DNA of 64,000 bases from Bacteroidales bacterium (lineage in GTDB: Bacteria > Bacteroidota > Bacteroidia > Bacteroidales > F082): positions 157,351 through 221,350 of the forward strand of contig JAKSMV010000001.1 in assembly GCA_024400425.1 (NCBI GenBank). Direction: 5' to 3'. Position numbers and translations under genes: made by a program. The first letter of the stretch is position 1, and the number at the start of each line of letters is the position of its first letter. The notes under the pieces are model-generated. The model saw only the letters and a program-made list of their open reading frames with translations. It was not told the origin of the DNA and did no database searches. Below are positions 36,584-45,934 of the stretch, one piece after another.

Positions 36584-37468
36584 TTACACGTCGCCGCTGC
36601 GTCGCAGGTTAGGGACCTGCTGGTCTTCAGGCGTGAGGAAACTGTCGCTTTCACCGCCGTAGGTGGCCACGGCACGCTGGTAGGCTTCCTCGGTGCTGTA
36701 CTCGTCGTAGAGCGTGTTTCTCACGACGAGCACTTGAGAGGAGACGAGAGTGCGTCCGCCGCCCTTGCGCGAGTGAACCCAGGCGTAGGCGCCTTGGAAA
36801 CTGTCGCCGAGGCTGCAAGCCAAGTTGCCGCTCATCACTGAGAAACCCGTTTCCGACACAAGACTGCGCAAGGTCACTTCGCTGGTCTTGTCGAGCACCA
36901 CATACTCGCCATGGAACTTGCAGCGCGGATAACCCGTGATGGGGTCCACCAGCTGTTCCACCCAGATGAACGAGATCTGGTCGCCGTAGTTGTAATCAAC
37001 GTTGTTGGTTACCACGGCGTTGCTGAACACCCTGACGGTGGTGTCGGCCGTGATGTCGAGGCGGCCAAGGGTGATGTTGGTGACCGAGGCACCCGCTTCG
37101 CCAGTGAGCACGATGCTCTCCAACGAACCCGTCGTAATCTGGTAAGGTGCTGCCACGCAAGCCTTGGCACCGACTTCGCTCTTCGTCAGATAGACTTTGC
37201 TGGCGGCAAAGTTCGTCTTGACGAACATGTTGTAGTCGCTCGCACCTTCGGGTTTGTCCTCGAAGGCACCACGGAGGAACTTGCACACCCATTTGCCTGT
37301 GATGATGAGGTTGGGCCACTTCATGCGGTGCTTCTGCTGCGCTGAAGTGCGGGTGTTGGTGGTTGAGGTTACTTTTTCGCTGACATACGTCTTGGTGCCA
37401 ACGCGTCTGAAGGTTAGCTGGCCAAGTGAGCCAGACATTTTTTTGAATTGGCCATCAAGCTGTGCCAT
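36584..37468 (-). CDS. DUF6266 family protein
   Basis: The 294-residue protein begins MAQLDGQFKKMSGSLGQLTF and has the RVGTKTYVSEK and NTRTSAQQKHRMKWPN segments seen in Bacteroidota DUF6266 proteins. A middle beta-rich part follows. It has no signal peptide. Function is unknown. It lies 504 bp downstream of the Argonaute operon on the same strand, separated by a terminator and the 11-bp repeat array, so it is probably an independent unit. Confidence 0.75.
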   Translation of the reverse strand: MAQLDGQFKKMSGSLGQLTFRRVGTKTYVSEKVTSTTNTRTSAQQKHRMKWPNLIITGKWVCKFLRGAFEDKPEGASDYNMFVKTNFAASKVYLTKSEVGAKACVAAPYQITTGSLESIVLTGEAGASVTNITLGRLDITADTTVRVFSNAVVTNNVDYNYGDQISFIWVEQLVDPITGYPRCKFHGEYVVLDKTSEVTLRSLVSETGFSVMSGNLACSLGDSFQGAYAWVHSRKGGGRTLVSSQVLVVRNTLYDEYSTEEAYQRAVATYGGESDSFLTPEDQQVPNLRRSGDV

Positions 37469-37600
37469 CTTCTTTTTCTCCCTAGAACTCTTTTGTCTTT
37501 AAAGAGCCGCCGACGGAGTTCCATAATACCGGCTGGTTAATAAATAAGATTCAAGGTCGTCGCAGTCCGCTAAGGTTCCTCTGCTGTTCTTCATGGGTCG

Positions 37601-37716
37601 CTCTACCTTTTCTCTACCCTTTCTCTACCTTTTCTCTACCGATTCTCTACCCAATAGGTAGAGCTGAGGTAGAGTTGGTGTAGTGCCACCGTAGCGTCAG
37701 TGTAGCGTCACCCTAG
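37601..37716. repeat. Array of 11-bp phased repeats with a central inversion
   Basis: CTCTACC recurs at exactly 11-bp steps (37601, 37612, 37623, 37634, 37645). After the centre CAATA, the inverse GGTAGAG occurs at 37657 and 37668. Weaker GTAG-containing units continue at 11-bp steps to about 37712. One helical turn per unit suggests a protein-binding array. The rest of 37469-37972 holds only the GCTGACAGG boxes and a terminator. Confidence 0.8.
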
Positions 37717-37811
37717 AGGAACTGCCTTCTGGCCGGGAGCTGGGAGCCGCTTGCCGTTGGACTTGCGTTTGTTCTCGACAGCTTCCATGAGTGGGGAAAA
37801 AGGGCCGTTTT

Positions 37812-37971
37812 CTGTCAGCAAATGCTGCAAAAATGCTGACATGACTTTTGAATGGCATAAAAATAAAATCGGAACCCACTGAAAATCAAGCGGATTCCGA
37901 TTGAAAAAATATTGTTGATTTTTTTAATTTGCTGACAGGAATGCTGACAGGGAAACTGATTTGCTGACAGG
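37812..37971. repeat. Scattered GCTGACAGG boxes
   Basis: GCTGACAGG occurs at 37931, 37943 and 37963, an imperfect GCTGACATG at 37834 and an inverse CTGTCAGC at 37812. They lie just beyond the 3' end of the Argonaute partner gene and surround the terminator. Confidence 0.55.
37861..37902 (-). terminator. Rho-independent terminator of the Argonaute operon
   Basis: On the minus strand AATCGGAA and TTCCGATT form a stem followed by TTATTTTTAT, about 70 nt past the stop codon of the 392-aa partner gene. Confidence 0.65.
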
Positions 37972-37972
37972 G

Positions 37973-39151
37973 CTATGTGTGTTTCCCAACGTGCATGGCA
38001 CCGCTATACACTTCCTGAAGGGCCTTGTCGCTCATGTCTAAGTCGTTTTCCGTGCTGTAGCCCGAGGCATTTCGCCTTTCGGGAAGCGGTTTGCTGATGT
38101 CGAGAAGTAATAGGGTAATCTTGACCTTGGCTTTTGCCGCATCGTCAATCCTGCTGTAGTTGTTGTCCGGATTTTTCCCGAACTGGTTGGTGACGATGGA
38201 ACGCGCACTGCATCCCGTCTGCTTCGTGATGTATGCTTGCTCTAACAGTGATTTCATGAGGTAGGTCAGGATGCTGTTGGTGGCAGTCCATTTGATGTTG
38301 CAATGTCGTTCTTTGCCTGAGAAAAAGCTTTCGAAGTCCTCGGGACGCGTATCCTTGTTTATCCATTTCCATTCGATGAATTTCTTGAATACTAGGAGGA
38401 CGCGATTCCGTTGCATCTTGAAGGCGTTTTCCCTGTCCTTGGTGTAATAGTCAAGCGTGTAAGGTGGATTGGCGTCCTGATTGACTTTTGCCGGACTTTT
38501 CTTCTTTGTAGCCTTGCTTGTCGTCGGTGCGCATGTCGCGGTTGCGTGAGTTTCCTCTTGCTTTTCCAATCGTGTCAGCCTGAAGATGTTGTCGGGGACG
38601 CTGTTGGCGAATGATGCATAGCAAAGCGCAATGTCGAACAGGCCTGCCGTGCCAGTGGCATGGGCATGTCGGTCCTGGAGCTCGAGCCAGCAGCGTATCA
38701 GTTCGGCGGTGACATGGTGCATGAAGACTACCCGTTCGGTCGCAGCCTTGTCGGTGCCCATGAAATTCGGGGTGAGGGAACTGACGTTCTGCCAGATGCT
38801 GCCATCGGGGTCGGAAAACAGCAGTTCCCTTTGGGCATCGTTGGCCAGGGTCTGGACGGCTTCGCGGGTCTTTTTCAGGACAAAGGCGGTCAGGTCGCCG
38901 CTGCCGTCGGCTTCGAGCAAGGCGTTGGCCTCGTTGAGATGTCGGTTCACTTCGTTTTCAACCAATATCTTGTAGTAGCGCAGCTTGGGGGTGAACATGA
39001 CGGCCATGTTGGTTTCGATTCCATAAAGGGGTGTCGTTTCCAATTTGATGCTTGTCAGTTGACCGGCGGCTTTCATATACTCGCTGTCGGAGGAAGCGGC
39101 CTCGTCGAAAGCCATGAGCTCGTGTATGCGGTTCAAGGTGAAGTTATACAT
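37973..39151 (-). CDS. Argonaute-associated protein of unknown function
   Basis: The 392-residue protein starts 12 bp after the Argonaute stop codon, so the two are almost certainly co-expressed. The N-terminal 210 residues or so are helical. A Thr/Lys/Ala-rich linker (about 215-235) leads to a C-terminal region (FESFFSGKERHCNIKWT, then LTYLMKSLL) that recalls the C-terminal domain of Bacteroidota RteC-like proteins. I see no membrane helix, SIR2, TIR, PD-(D/E)xK or HNH signature. In other systems an inactive Argonaute activates a neighbouring effector, so this is the candidate effector or adaptor. Confidence 0.75.
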   Translation of the reverse strand: MYNFTLNRIHELMAFDEAASSDSEYMKAAGQLTSIKLETTPLYGIETNMAVMFTPKLRYYKILVENEVNRHLNEANALLEADGSGDLTAFVLKKTREAVQTLANDAQRELLFSDPDGSIWQNVSSLTPNFMGTDKAATERVVFMHHVTAELIRCWLELQDRHAHATGTAGLFDIALCYASFANSVPDNIFRLTRLEKQEETHATATCAPTTSKATKKKSPAKVNQDANPPYTLDYYTKDRENAFKMQRNRVLLVFKKFIEWKWINKDTRPEDFESFFSGKERHCNIKWTATNSILTYLMKSLLEQAYITKQTGCSARSIVTNQFGKNPDNNYSRIDDAAKAKVKITLLLLDISKPLPERRNASGYSTENDLDMSDKALQEVYSGAMHVGKHT

Positions 39152-39163
39152 GGGTGTTGACGT

Positions 39164-41416
39164 TTAGAGAAACCAGAGTGATTTGGACTGCGTGTAGATG
39201 GTCTTGTCGTCGAAGTGGGGCATGATTTCGGCAATCATCTCGGGGTATTTGATGGTGACCGGAAGTCCTTGCTGTCTCGTCGATTTCCAATAGATGCGGC
39301 TGAACTGATACACCTGGTCGATGAGTTGCATGACGACGGGCGTGTCGATGGCATCGTTGCGGTTCGGACAGGTGATGGTCAGCTTGACAGGGAAGGGGAA
39401 TCCGTCCATGGCATTGAACTTTTCGCCTTCGTAGCGGGTGTTGTTGCAGAGCAGGAAGCGGTGACCGTCTTTTGAGTGGCCCAGGTTGACCCAGGTGCCG
39501 CTGTAAGGCATGAGCTGACCTTTGTTGGCGGCATCGAACACGACGATGTCGTCCGATTCCGTCTTGTTGATGGTGACGATATACACGGGCACATCGAGCT
39601 TCAGCGCCTTGAGCATGTCCTCGATACGCTTGAACTCGTTTCGTCGGCTTATCTTCTTGTAGTAGTGAATAATAATCCGTTCGGGCTGGCTGTTGACGGA
39701 GGCGTAGTTCATAATGGCCAAGCGGATGGATCCCACCAGTTCGTCGAGTTCCGATTTCTCGAAATAGCTGTAGTCATTGAAGACGCCGGTGTTGTCGAAC
39801 GAGAAGGCGGCGCCAATGTATTGTCGGTTCTCGCTCCGGAAGGCTCCGATGCCGATGATGAGTTCCTTCTTCTGGACTTCGTCGAGCAGCCAGGGCGAGC
39901 CTTCCAGCTTGGCACAGATGGCTATGCCCATGTTCTGCAAGGTGTAGGCAAAGTTGTATTTGTTGCTTTTCGTATCCTTGGCGATGGCCTCGTTCATCTT
40001 GTCGCGGTCGATGCACTGGGTGGGGATGCCGAGTTTCAGGAAGCGTTCCTTGACCTTGTAGTAGCACTCCTTGGCATCGTGGGCCGAGGCGTATTTGTGG
40101 ATGGGCGAGAGGTAGATGGCGACATATTTGATTTGGGAAGATTTGTTCCTGTAGCACTCCTTCGTTAAGGCAGCTTCGATTTCGGGCACGGGATTCGTCT
40201 CGTTTTCGTATGCGATATGAAAGTCGCCTTCGGCAAAGCCTATTGGAGAGCCAGTGAAGTGGGAGAGAGGCTTGCTTTGACCTTGGTAGTTGCCTTTTAG
40301 GAAGTGAACCAACAGTTGCTGCGCTTCGGTGTGGCTGCTCTTTGGGAAAACGAAAATCAGCCGCACGTCGGCATACGGACATTTGACGCGAGGGCCTTTG
40401 TTGATGCCTTTTTGCTGGCTGATGTTCCTATGGTCGTTGCCATATTCATCCTTGCCGAAGATGAGCAGGCGTTTCGAGGCGTCGGTCGTGCCCACTTGCA
40501 TCGGGTTCACTGCCGTGAATTCTTGTGCAAGGTCGGGTAGCAGGGTGCGGATGTCGCTGTTGTCGAGGAAACGCTGGCGGAAGGCTTCAATCTTGTCGTT
40601 GTATTTGAGGTATTTGCTGTCGAAGGTGCGTTCTTCGCCATTCCCGACCAGGCCGAAGAACTGTTTCAGCTTGCCGCTCATGATGGGCCGCGTCGCGTCG
40701 AAGGGACAATAGCGGTTATGGCTTTGTAGGTATTCGAGCTTGTCGATGATGCGAATGATGCGTTCTTTGCCTTGGCTGTCTTTGCTGACCTTGCGGGTCA
40801 TCACTAGGTTGATCATGTCGGGCGTGATGACGTGACTGTTGCCGAACGGGTCGTCGGGCGTTGTCGAAAACAGCGTCGCCAAGGAGGCGCTCAGCACGAA
40901 GGCGGGCCGGTTGCAGGCCACAAGGAGATAAGGCGTGCTGTTGAAGCTGTCGTATCGCACCCTCAGGGTGAAGCGGTCCATCTGCCAGAGTTCGTGGCGT
41001 TTCCCGTGGTATTCAACTTGCCGTGTCTTGTCCTTGTCGTGCACCCACACCTGAATGTCGTTGGTGATGCCCGACTTGGTGACCACCACATCATCGAACT
41101 GCCGGAAGTAGTCTTCCAGATGGCGGTTGTAGTAGCGTTTCGCGTAGTTTTCGTTGTCAGGCTCGCTGAAGTCGATGGCAACGACCTCGAATCCTTCTAG
41201 TGCTTTGTCGAAGGAAGTGAACAGGCAGAAATCGCCATTGCCACTAAAGAGGTCGATAAATTTTGGTGACTGCCTCACTTCGGAAGGCGTTAGCGTGGTT
41301 GATTTGATGATGGTGCTTTGGCGTTCGGCATCATTGCTAGCAGAGAAGTAGCATTTTACGGGTTCCTTCGGGAGGCTGAAGGTGAGGGTGTTGAGATACA
41401 ATTTTTGTGTATTCAT
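39164..41416 (-). CDS. Long prokaryotic Argonaute, catalytically inactive PIWI
   Basis: The 750-residue protein shows Argonaute hallmarks. The MID segment YYKVKERFLKLGIPTQ begins at about residue 452, AKLEGSPW lies near 502-509 (family AKxGGxPW), and a PIWI fold starts with IGIGAF at 521-526. The first catalytic Asp (usual IGID) is Gly524 and the second (usual HRDG) is Tyr586, so guided cleavage is not expected. An N domain and linker occupy the first 180 residues or so; a PAZ domain is doubtful. Inactive long Argonautes usually use a guide to sense invader nucleic acid and trigger a partner. Its partner here is the 392-aa gene. Confidence 0.88.
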   Translation of the reverse strand: MNTQKLYLNTLTFSLPKEPVKCYFSASNDAERQSTIIKSTTLTPSEVRQSPKFIDLFSGNGDFCLFTSFDKALEGFEVVAIDFSEPDNENYAKRYYNRHLEDYFRQFDDVVVTKSGITNDIQVWVHDKDKTRQVEYHGKRHELWQMDRFTLRVRYDSFNSTPYLLVACNRPAFVLSASLATLFSTTPDDPFGNSHVITPDMINLVMTRKVSKDSQGKERIIRIIDKLEYLQSHNRYCPFDATRPIMSGKLKQFFGLVGNGEERTFDSKYLKYNDKIEAFRQRFLDNSDIRTLLPDLAQEFTAVNPMQVGTTDASKRLLIFGKDEYGNDHRNISQQKGINKGPRVKCPYADVRLIFVFPKSSHTEAQQLLVHFLKGNYQGQSKPLSHFTGSPIGFAEGDFHIAYENETNPVPEIEAALTKECYRNKSSQIKYVAIYLSPIHKYASAHDAKECYYKVKERFLKLGIPTQCIDRDKMNEAIAKDTKSNKYNFAYTLQNMGIAICAKLEGSPWLLDEVQKKELIIGIGAFRSENRQYIGAAFSFDNTGVFNDYSYFEKSELDELVGSIRLAIMNYASVNSQPERIIIHYYKKISRRNEFKRIEDMLKALKLDVPVYIVTINKTESDDIVVFDAANKGQLMPYSGTWVNLGHSKDGHRFLLCNNTRYEGEKFNAMDGFPFPVKLTITCPNRNDAIDTPVVMQLIDQVYQFSRIYWKSTRQQGLPVTIKYPEMIAEIMPHFDDKTIYTQSKSLWFL

Positions 41417-41576
41417 ATTTAATTTTATTAGTACGTTTTTGTGGGTAAAGACCAGCCGATGTTGCCAGAAGGCTGCAAGCGGAGAACCCCTGGATTTCCC
41501 AAGTCGTCAGGCTCTCGGGGCTTGCCATCGTTCCGTGTCTATGGATGTTACACATGATTTGAATTTGTTAATATGG

Positions 41577-41584
41577 CAAAAATA
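41577..41584 (-). promoter_or_regulatory. Possible -7 box of the Argonaute operon
   Basis: On the minus strand this reads TATTTTTG, about 160 nt upstream of the Argonaute start. No clear -33 element was found, and the long leader makes this tentative. Confidence 0.4.
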
Positions 41585-41624
41585 CAGCGTATTTTGTAAA
41601 CATGCCACTATTGGAGCGAATTTT

Positions 41625-41735
41625 TTTGCAACAAAATTCAATTTGTCATTTTTAATAACCAAAACATCCAAAACTTTTGTTTTTTGGGGTTCTGAATCTC
41701 GCAACCGCTCGTTTTCAATGCAGCCTTTCTGTCTG
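41625..41735 (+). repeat. About 100-bp direct repeat, left copy
   Basis: GCAACAAAAT-CAATTTG, runs of CCAAAAC, ACTTTTGT and the exact 20-mer GGTTCTGAATCTCGCAACCG recur in the same order at 62395-62503. It lies between the Argonaute operon and the Druantia-like genes. Confidence 0.75.
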
Positions 41736-41817
41736 TTTCTTTTGGGTGCGGGATGTAACAGCTCAAGGCCCTCCCTGTAGTTGCTTCCGTGCTAATGGCA
41801 TTTTTATACACGGCTTG

Positions 41818-42213
41818 TCCAATCACTTAGATTGGATGAGCATTGTACGAAGTATGGACAAGTATTGGACGAAGTACGGAGCGGGTATAGGGAAGGCGCT
41901 GCTTTCTTGTAGATAAGTTTTATTTTGGAGGGATTTTTTCCAGTCCGTTTCAAAGGCAAAAGTAAATGTTTTGCTTGGAATAGTATGAGAAAAGAATTAT
42001 TTTTTAAGGCATCTATATACTTTTAGCCCAAATAGAGATTCCCGTCTGGCGACGGGAATGGAGACCGCAGGGGATAAACAAAGGGCGGCGGCGAGTGAGG
42101 TTTACGCTAAGCGCGATGACAGGCCGCCGCCGCTTCTTTACGAGTCCCTAAGTTCTCCATTATCTCACTTCGTTTCGATGAATCAAAGATTTCCCGACCG
42201 AGGTCGGGAATCC
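41818..42213. other. Intergenic stretch with several hairpins
   Basis: Hairpins are visible at 41818-41836 (TCCAATC/GATTGGA), 42038-42059 (ATTCCCGTC/GACGGGAAT), 42083-42133 (GCGGCGGCG arms) and 42188-42213 (CCCGACC/GGTCGGG). The 42.03-42.21 kb part is GC-rich and unlike the AT-rich surroundings. No convincing protein is encoded in 41417-42357. Confidence 0.6.
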
Positions 42214-42338
42214 ATATCAGCTTGATTTACACCATTATCAGTGTATGATAAGGTCAAAAAGTATATAATTGCCTTTTTTAATGTAAAAAGCATATAATTA
42301 CTACCAAATAGTTTTTCTGAAATTATTTGAAAAATGTT

Positions 42339-42346
42339 TATTTTTG
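42339..42346 (+). promoter_or_regulatory. Promoter -7 box of the Druantia-like operon
   Basis: TATTTTTG matches TAnnTTTG; the upstream TTTC near 42313 is a weak -33. The first possible start codon follows 11 nt later. Confidence 0.55.
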
Positions 42347-42387
42347 CAAATAAGTAAATGAATTCCAAACTTTCAAGAATAATGATC

Positions 42388-45300
42388 ATGGCAGAAAAAA
42401 TCAAAATAGCAGAGTTGCGGACGCACGTGGCACAAAATCTTTCTTCTCAATCACCGCTTCCTGTTGAATTTGTAGCTAATGTCATTGTAGAACTTTTAGG
42501 TTATAAGAAAGAACTGCAAAAAGCTTTGGATTTTAATAATTTCAAACGATTGACAGATCTAGTGGAAGAGATTTTTAAAGTTAATGAAATTAAGAAATAC
42601 TCTAAAGAAGCTCTGTTAACCTTGGTGAAACGAAAATATCTAGCCCTCCTAGCAATTGAAGAACTTAAATTAATTGTTCCTGATACTAAATATTTCTGGT
42701 ATCCTGATAGTTTGGAAACTCCAATGAATTTCTTTAGCGTTTCAGGTAATCCGCCTCAACTTCGTGACAATTATGGTGATCAGCCTTTTGATGAGCGTAT
42801 GGTTGATGTAATGGATGATAGGCAAGTTGAAAATGGAGCAGAAAGAAATAGGAAAAAGGCAAGGGGATCTATCGATGACAATCAGATAAGTGCTGCCCAA
42901 AATCGGTTGCTTGATTTTTTCAGAGCTTTGGGGCAAAAAAGAAAAGATGATGAGAATTGTTATCGCCATGATTTGTTTGCAGAGAGAGATTTGATAGATG
43001 TCCATGCTCCTCGATATGCTTGGGAATGGAATTTTACCCAAAAGGAATATGAGGGAATGGGCGAATTGATGGAGCAATTCAGCCCCGTCTTGTCGGGAGT
43101 CATTGAAAACAAAATTTGTTGTAAATTGGTTCAGTTGTATGCTTCGGAATGGTATAAAAGGGAGTATAACGGAAATGATAGAGGAGGAAATGTGTTTTCA
43201 AGGCTGAGGATTGATGCTAAACAGATTTGTTTAACTATTTTTGAAGAAACAGATGTGTTTAGAGATAATCTTGAAGGAGGAGACTTGCGCTGGAAGGATA
43301 CGATTTATGTGAATGGAGGATTGCCTCTCCGCTATTTGCTTGGAGAGAAAAACAATAGTTTTAAACAAACCATAATTAACATCATAAAGCAAAATGATGA
43401 AGGAATAGATATTCTTGAGGATATCACGGTCTTGTGTAATAATAGCGTTGTCAATCAATCGCTCCATGCTCGCGAAAATGGTGATGATGATGCGAGCGTT
43501 TATGACTTCATAAAGGCATCAATCATTGAAAAAGAATTGATTGTAAATGATTTTGAGGATTACAAAAAGATAATTCGGGAAGCGGCAGACGAATCACTTA
43601 AACAAAAATTCCATCTTGTTTTGGATGTCTATAAACCTAGTGATAGATGTGTCATTATGCCTCAATTGCATTTGAAACCTGAAAAGAATGGCAAGCATTA
43701 TGCCATTAGTAATGAAAGATTGCAACAATGGGGCGGACAGTCAGATATGGGCAATTTTATGCTGAATGTGGAATGCAATAGACATTTGATTTGGCAAAAG
43801 AAATTCCGTAAAACTATTGGTGATGAATATGTCTGTTTTCCAAAATCAGATAGATTTTCGCTTGACCTTGTTGAAGAATCTTTATTAACCCAAAGGTGGA
43901 GCGTTAATTTAAATGAAAAGAAAATATCAGTCTTGGAAAACCCTTTGAGTAAGAATGGATATGTCCAACTATATTCAAAAGATGGACTTTCGTGGTCGAC
44001 TCAAGCATCCTATAACTATTTATATTCTGCTGTATTGTTTGATAGACAGAGAGAGATTTCATTAAATGAATTGGAAGACATTGCCTTAAAAGATGAATAC
44101 GGCATTGAATCGGAATTGTTCGGTTGGAAACAAATCAACGAGGAGCTGTCTTTTACGGTTGATGGCAGAATGCAATTCTGCTTTTGCCAGGCAGGGCAGC
44201 TCGTAGTCCAAGTAAGTCATCTTCACCAATTGACAAAAAAAACTGAAAAGTTTTGCAATATGACTGATAAGAAGTTACCAGTCAAATTTGGAGATGAAAC
44301 GAGACAAACTTATTTGATTAACCAAAATCAACCTATCGCCTTTAATGTTTATACAACAAGCTGGAAACAATCCGTAATTCAACTGGAAGGAAAAGAAGAA
44401 AAACATGTGAAAGTTAGATATCGTTATTGCGGAGATGACGCTTTTGACGATTTGAAAAATGACTCGATTACAAGACCTGGATTGGTCGAGTTTAAAATCT
44501 CGATGAAAGCTAATCCTAATAAAACAAAGTCTGTCTTTTGTTTTGTGCTGGATAAGGACGCTGATATTGACAACGATACTCAGCAAGCCATAACATCATT
44601 CAGGAATTTTAAAGGATTGCCAGTTTGTGAAAGTGGTCGTGACCTTGTCATTGATAATGATACCCAAAGAAAGTATTGGTTAAATAAGCTTACGCCAGAG
44701 AGACCGATGGCGTATTATGATATCTTTGATGGAAATGCCCATTTGCAGTTGGAAATGTATCAGCCTATTGATGATTATCGGCTGATTAGAAAAGGATCTG
44801 GCCGTGTTTTCAAACCTTTCAAAAATGACAGGGGTATTGTTTTGCCAATTTTGTATTTAAGGTATTTGGACATATATAAGTTGCCGGAGAATACTAATAA
44901 AAGTTTTGAGACGTATTGTCCGAGGTTGTTCCAGGCTATAACAGATTATCAATACGACATGAGGTTTCCGGATGTTGTTAGCGAAAGGGTTCAACAAAGA
45001 GCCTTCACGCACACGGATGTTGTTCGTCGCAGAAACGAATTGGAGTTCCCTGTGGATTGCAGTAACTTGAACTTTGTTTATGTGTCACTTTCCGATTCGT
45101 GTTCACTTCACGATATCTATTTGTCAGACGATGGTCGGCATATCGATTTGACCTGGCTTCCGGAATGTATTATCCTTCAGAAAATTGATCGTGAAGACTT
45201 GCCTTCAGTCTTGATGCCTCCGGTGTATATTCCTGATGCTGGTGATTATGAAGCTTTGAATGTGGAACAACGTAGAAATAGAAGAAAAAATAGGATTGAG

Positions 45301-45909
45301 AATTATAATTCTGCATACGGAAGAGGATTGAAATTTGAAGATGCGTTGGCGTTTTTTGATATAGCTTCCCAAACAGGTATGTATTTTGCCTGTTTTGATG
45401 CCTTGCTAGGTATGGTTAAAAGCCCATATAATATTGATGTCAGGAATTATTTGGATAAGAATGGTTTTGTAAAGTTGGCTCATTTTTTCAAGTTATATTA
45501 TGAACGTCAATGTAGAAACTTTAAGCGAATTGGCTATGCAGACCTTTGGCGTATGGCTAATGAGTTGCTTTTTGACTGGGCATTGATTCCAAGAAGTCAA
45601 TGGGAAAGCGAATTTTCTGACGACTTGTCTCCGGTCATTGAACTTCTCAAACACAGACCTGATGTAGAGGGTGACAATTATAATTATGAAAACTTTATTT
45701 TGAATAAATATCGGACGTTTAACCTTATAGGTAGGGGTATAGATGATGACGATATGAACAAAATCCTTCGTACTATTACGGGACAATTTGGAAGAGGAAG
45801 AAATAGCGTTAGTTTTTGGAATGAAGGAGAAAATGCCCGTTCGAGGATGGTGATGAAACTTTTTAACGATCAATTTTTTGTCGATATAGAAAGATATATT
45901 AGTTATTAA
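42388..45909 (+). CDS. Large defence protein, DruH-like candidate
   Basis: From the ATG at 42388 (MAEKIKIAELRTHVAQNL) the protein has 1173 residues; an in-frame ATG at 42358 adds ten. I see no catalytic motif or membrane segment. The C-terminal third contains helical, basic stretches. The first 60 residues (LPVEFVANVIVELLGYKKE) look like a small helical domain. Its place 25 bp upstream of a huge DUF1998 helicase and its size match DruH of Druantia type III, but I cannot confirm sequence similarity. Base composition is clearly more AT-rich than the neighbouring R-M genes, suggesting a separate transfer. Confidence 0.6.
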   Translation: MAEKIKIAELRTHVAQNLSSQSPLPVEFVANVIVELLGYKKELQKALDFNNFKRLTDLVEEIFKVNEIKKYSKEALLTLVKRKYLALLAIEELKLIVPDTKYFWYPDSLETPMNFFSVSGNPPQLRDNYGDQPFDERMVDVMDDRQVENGAERNRKKARGSIDDNQISAAQNRLLDFFRALGQKRKDDENCYRHDLFAERDLIDVHAPRYAWEWNFTQKEYEGMGELMEQFSPVLSGVIENKICCKLVQLYASEWYKREYNGNDRGGNVFSRLRIDAKQICLTIFEETDVFRDNLEGGDLRWKDTIYVNGGLPLRYLLGEKNNSFKQTIINIIKQNDEGIDILEDITVLCNNSVVNQSLHARENGDDDASVYDFIKASIIEKELIVNDFEDYKKIIREAADESLKQKFHLVLDVYKPSDRCVIMPQLHLKPEKNGKHYAISNERLQQWGGQSDMGNFMLNVECNRHLIWQKKFRKTIGDEYVCFPKSDRFSLDLVEESLLTQRWSVNLNEKKISVLENPLSKNGYVQLYSKDGLSWSTQASYNYLYSAVLFDRQREISLNELEDIALKDEYGIESELFGWKQINEELSFTVDGRMQFCFCQAGQLVVQVSHLHQLTKKTEKFCNMTDKKLPVKFGDETRQTYLINQNQPIAFNVYTTSWKQSVIQLEGKEEKHVKVRYRYCGDDAFDDLKNDSITRPGLVEFKISMKANPNKTKSVFCFVLDKDADIDNDTQQAITSFRNFKGLPVCESGRDLVIDNDTQRKYWLNKLTPERPMAYYDIFDGNAHLQLEMYQPIDDYRLIRKGSGRVFKPFKNDRGIVLPILYLRYLDIYKLPENTNKSFETYCPRLFQAITDYQYDMRFPDVVSERVQQRAFTHTDVVRRRNELEFPVDCSNLNFVYVSLSDSCSLHDIYLSDDGRHIDLTWLPECIILQKIDREDLPSVLMPPVYIPDAGDYEALNVEQRRNRRKNRIENYNSAYGRGLKFEDALAFFDIASQTGMYFACFDALLGMVKSPYNIDVRNYLDKNGFVKLAHFFKLYYERQCRNFKRIGYADLWRMANELLFDWALIPRSQWESEFSDDLSPVIELLKHRPDVEGDNYNYENFILNKYRTFNLIGRGIDDDDMNKILRTITGQFGRGRNSVSFWNEGENARSRMVMKLFNDQFFVDIERYISY

Positions 45910-45934
45910 AATTTTAAATTAAATCCAAATCGAT

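Noticed and set aside
37601..37716. Possible CRISPR array from the regular CTCTACC repeats
   Set aside because: The repeat is 7 bp at an 11-bp period with inverted second half; there is no 25-40 bp repeat, no spacers of CRISPR length and no cas gene.
37697..37879. 60-aa ORF downstream of the Argonaute partner
   Set aside because: It runs through the terminator and part of the phased repeat array and has low-complexity Arg/Ser-rich sequence.
41337..41555. Small ORF overlapping the Argonaute start
   Set aside because: It is in another frame, partly inside the Argonaute coding region, and has no coding character; a leader peptide cannot be excluded but is not supported.
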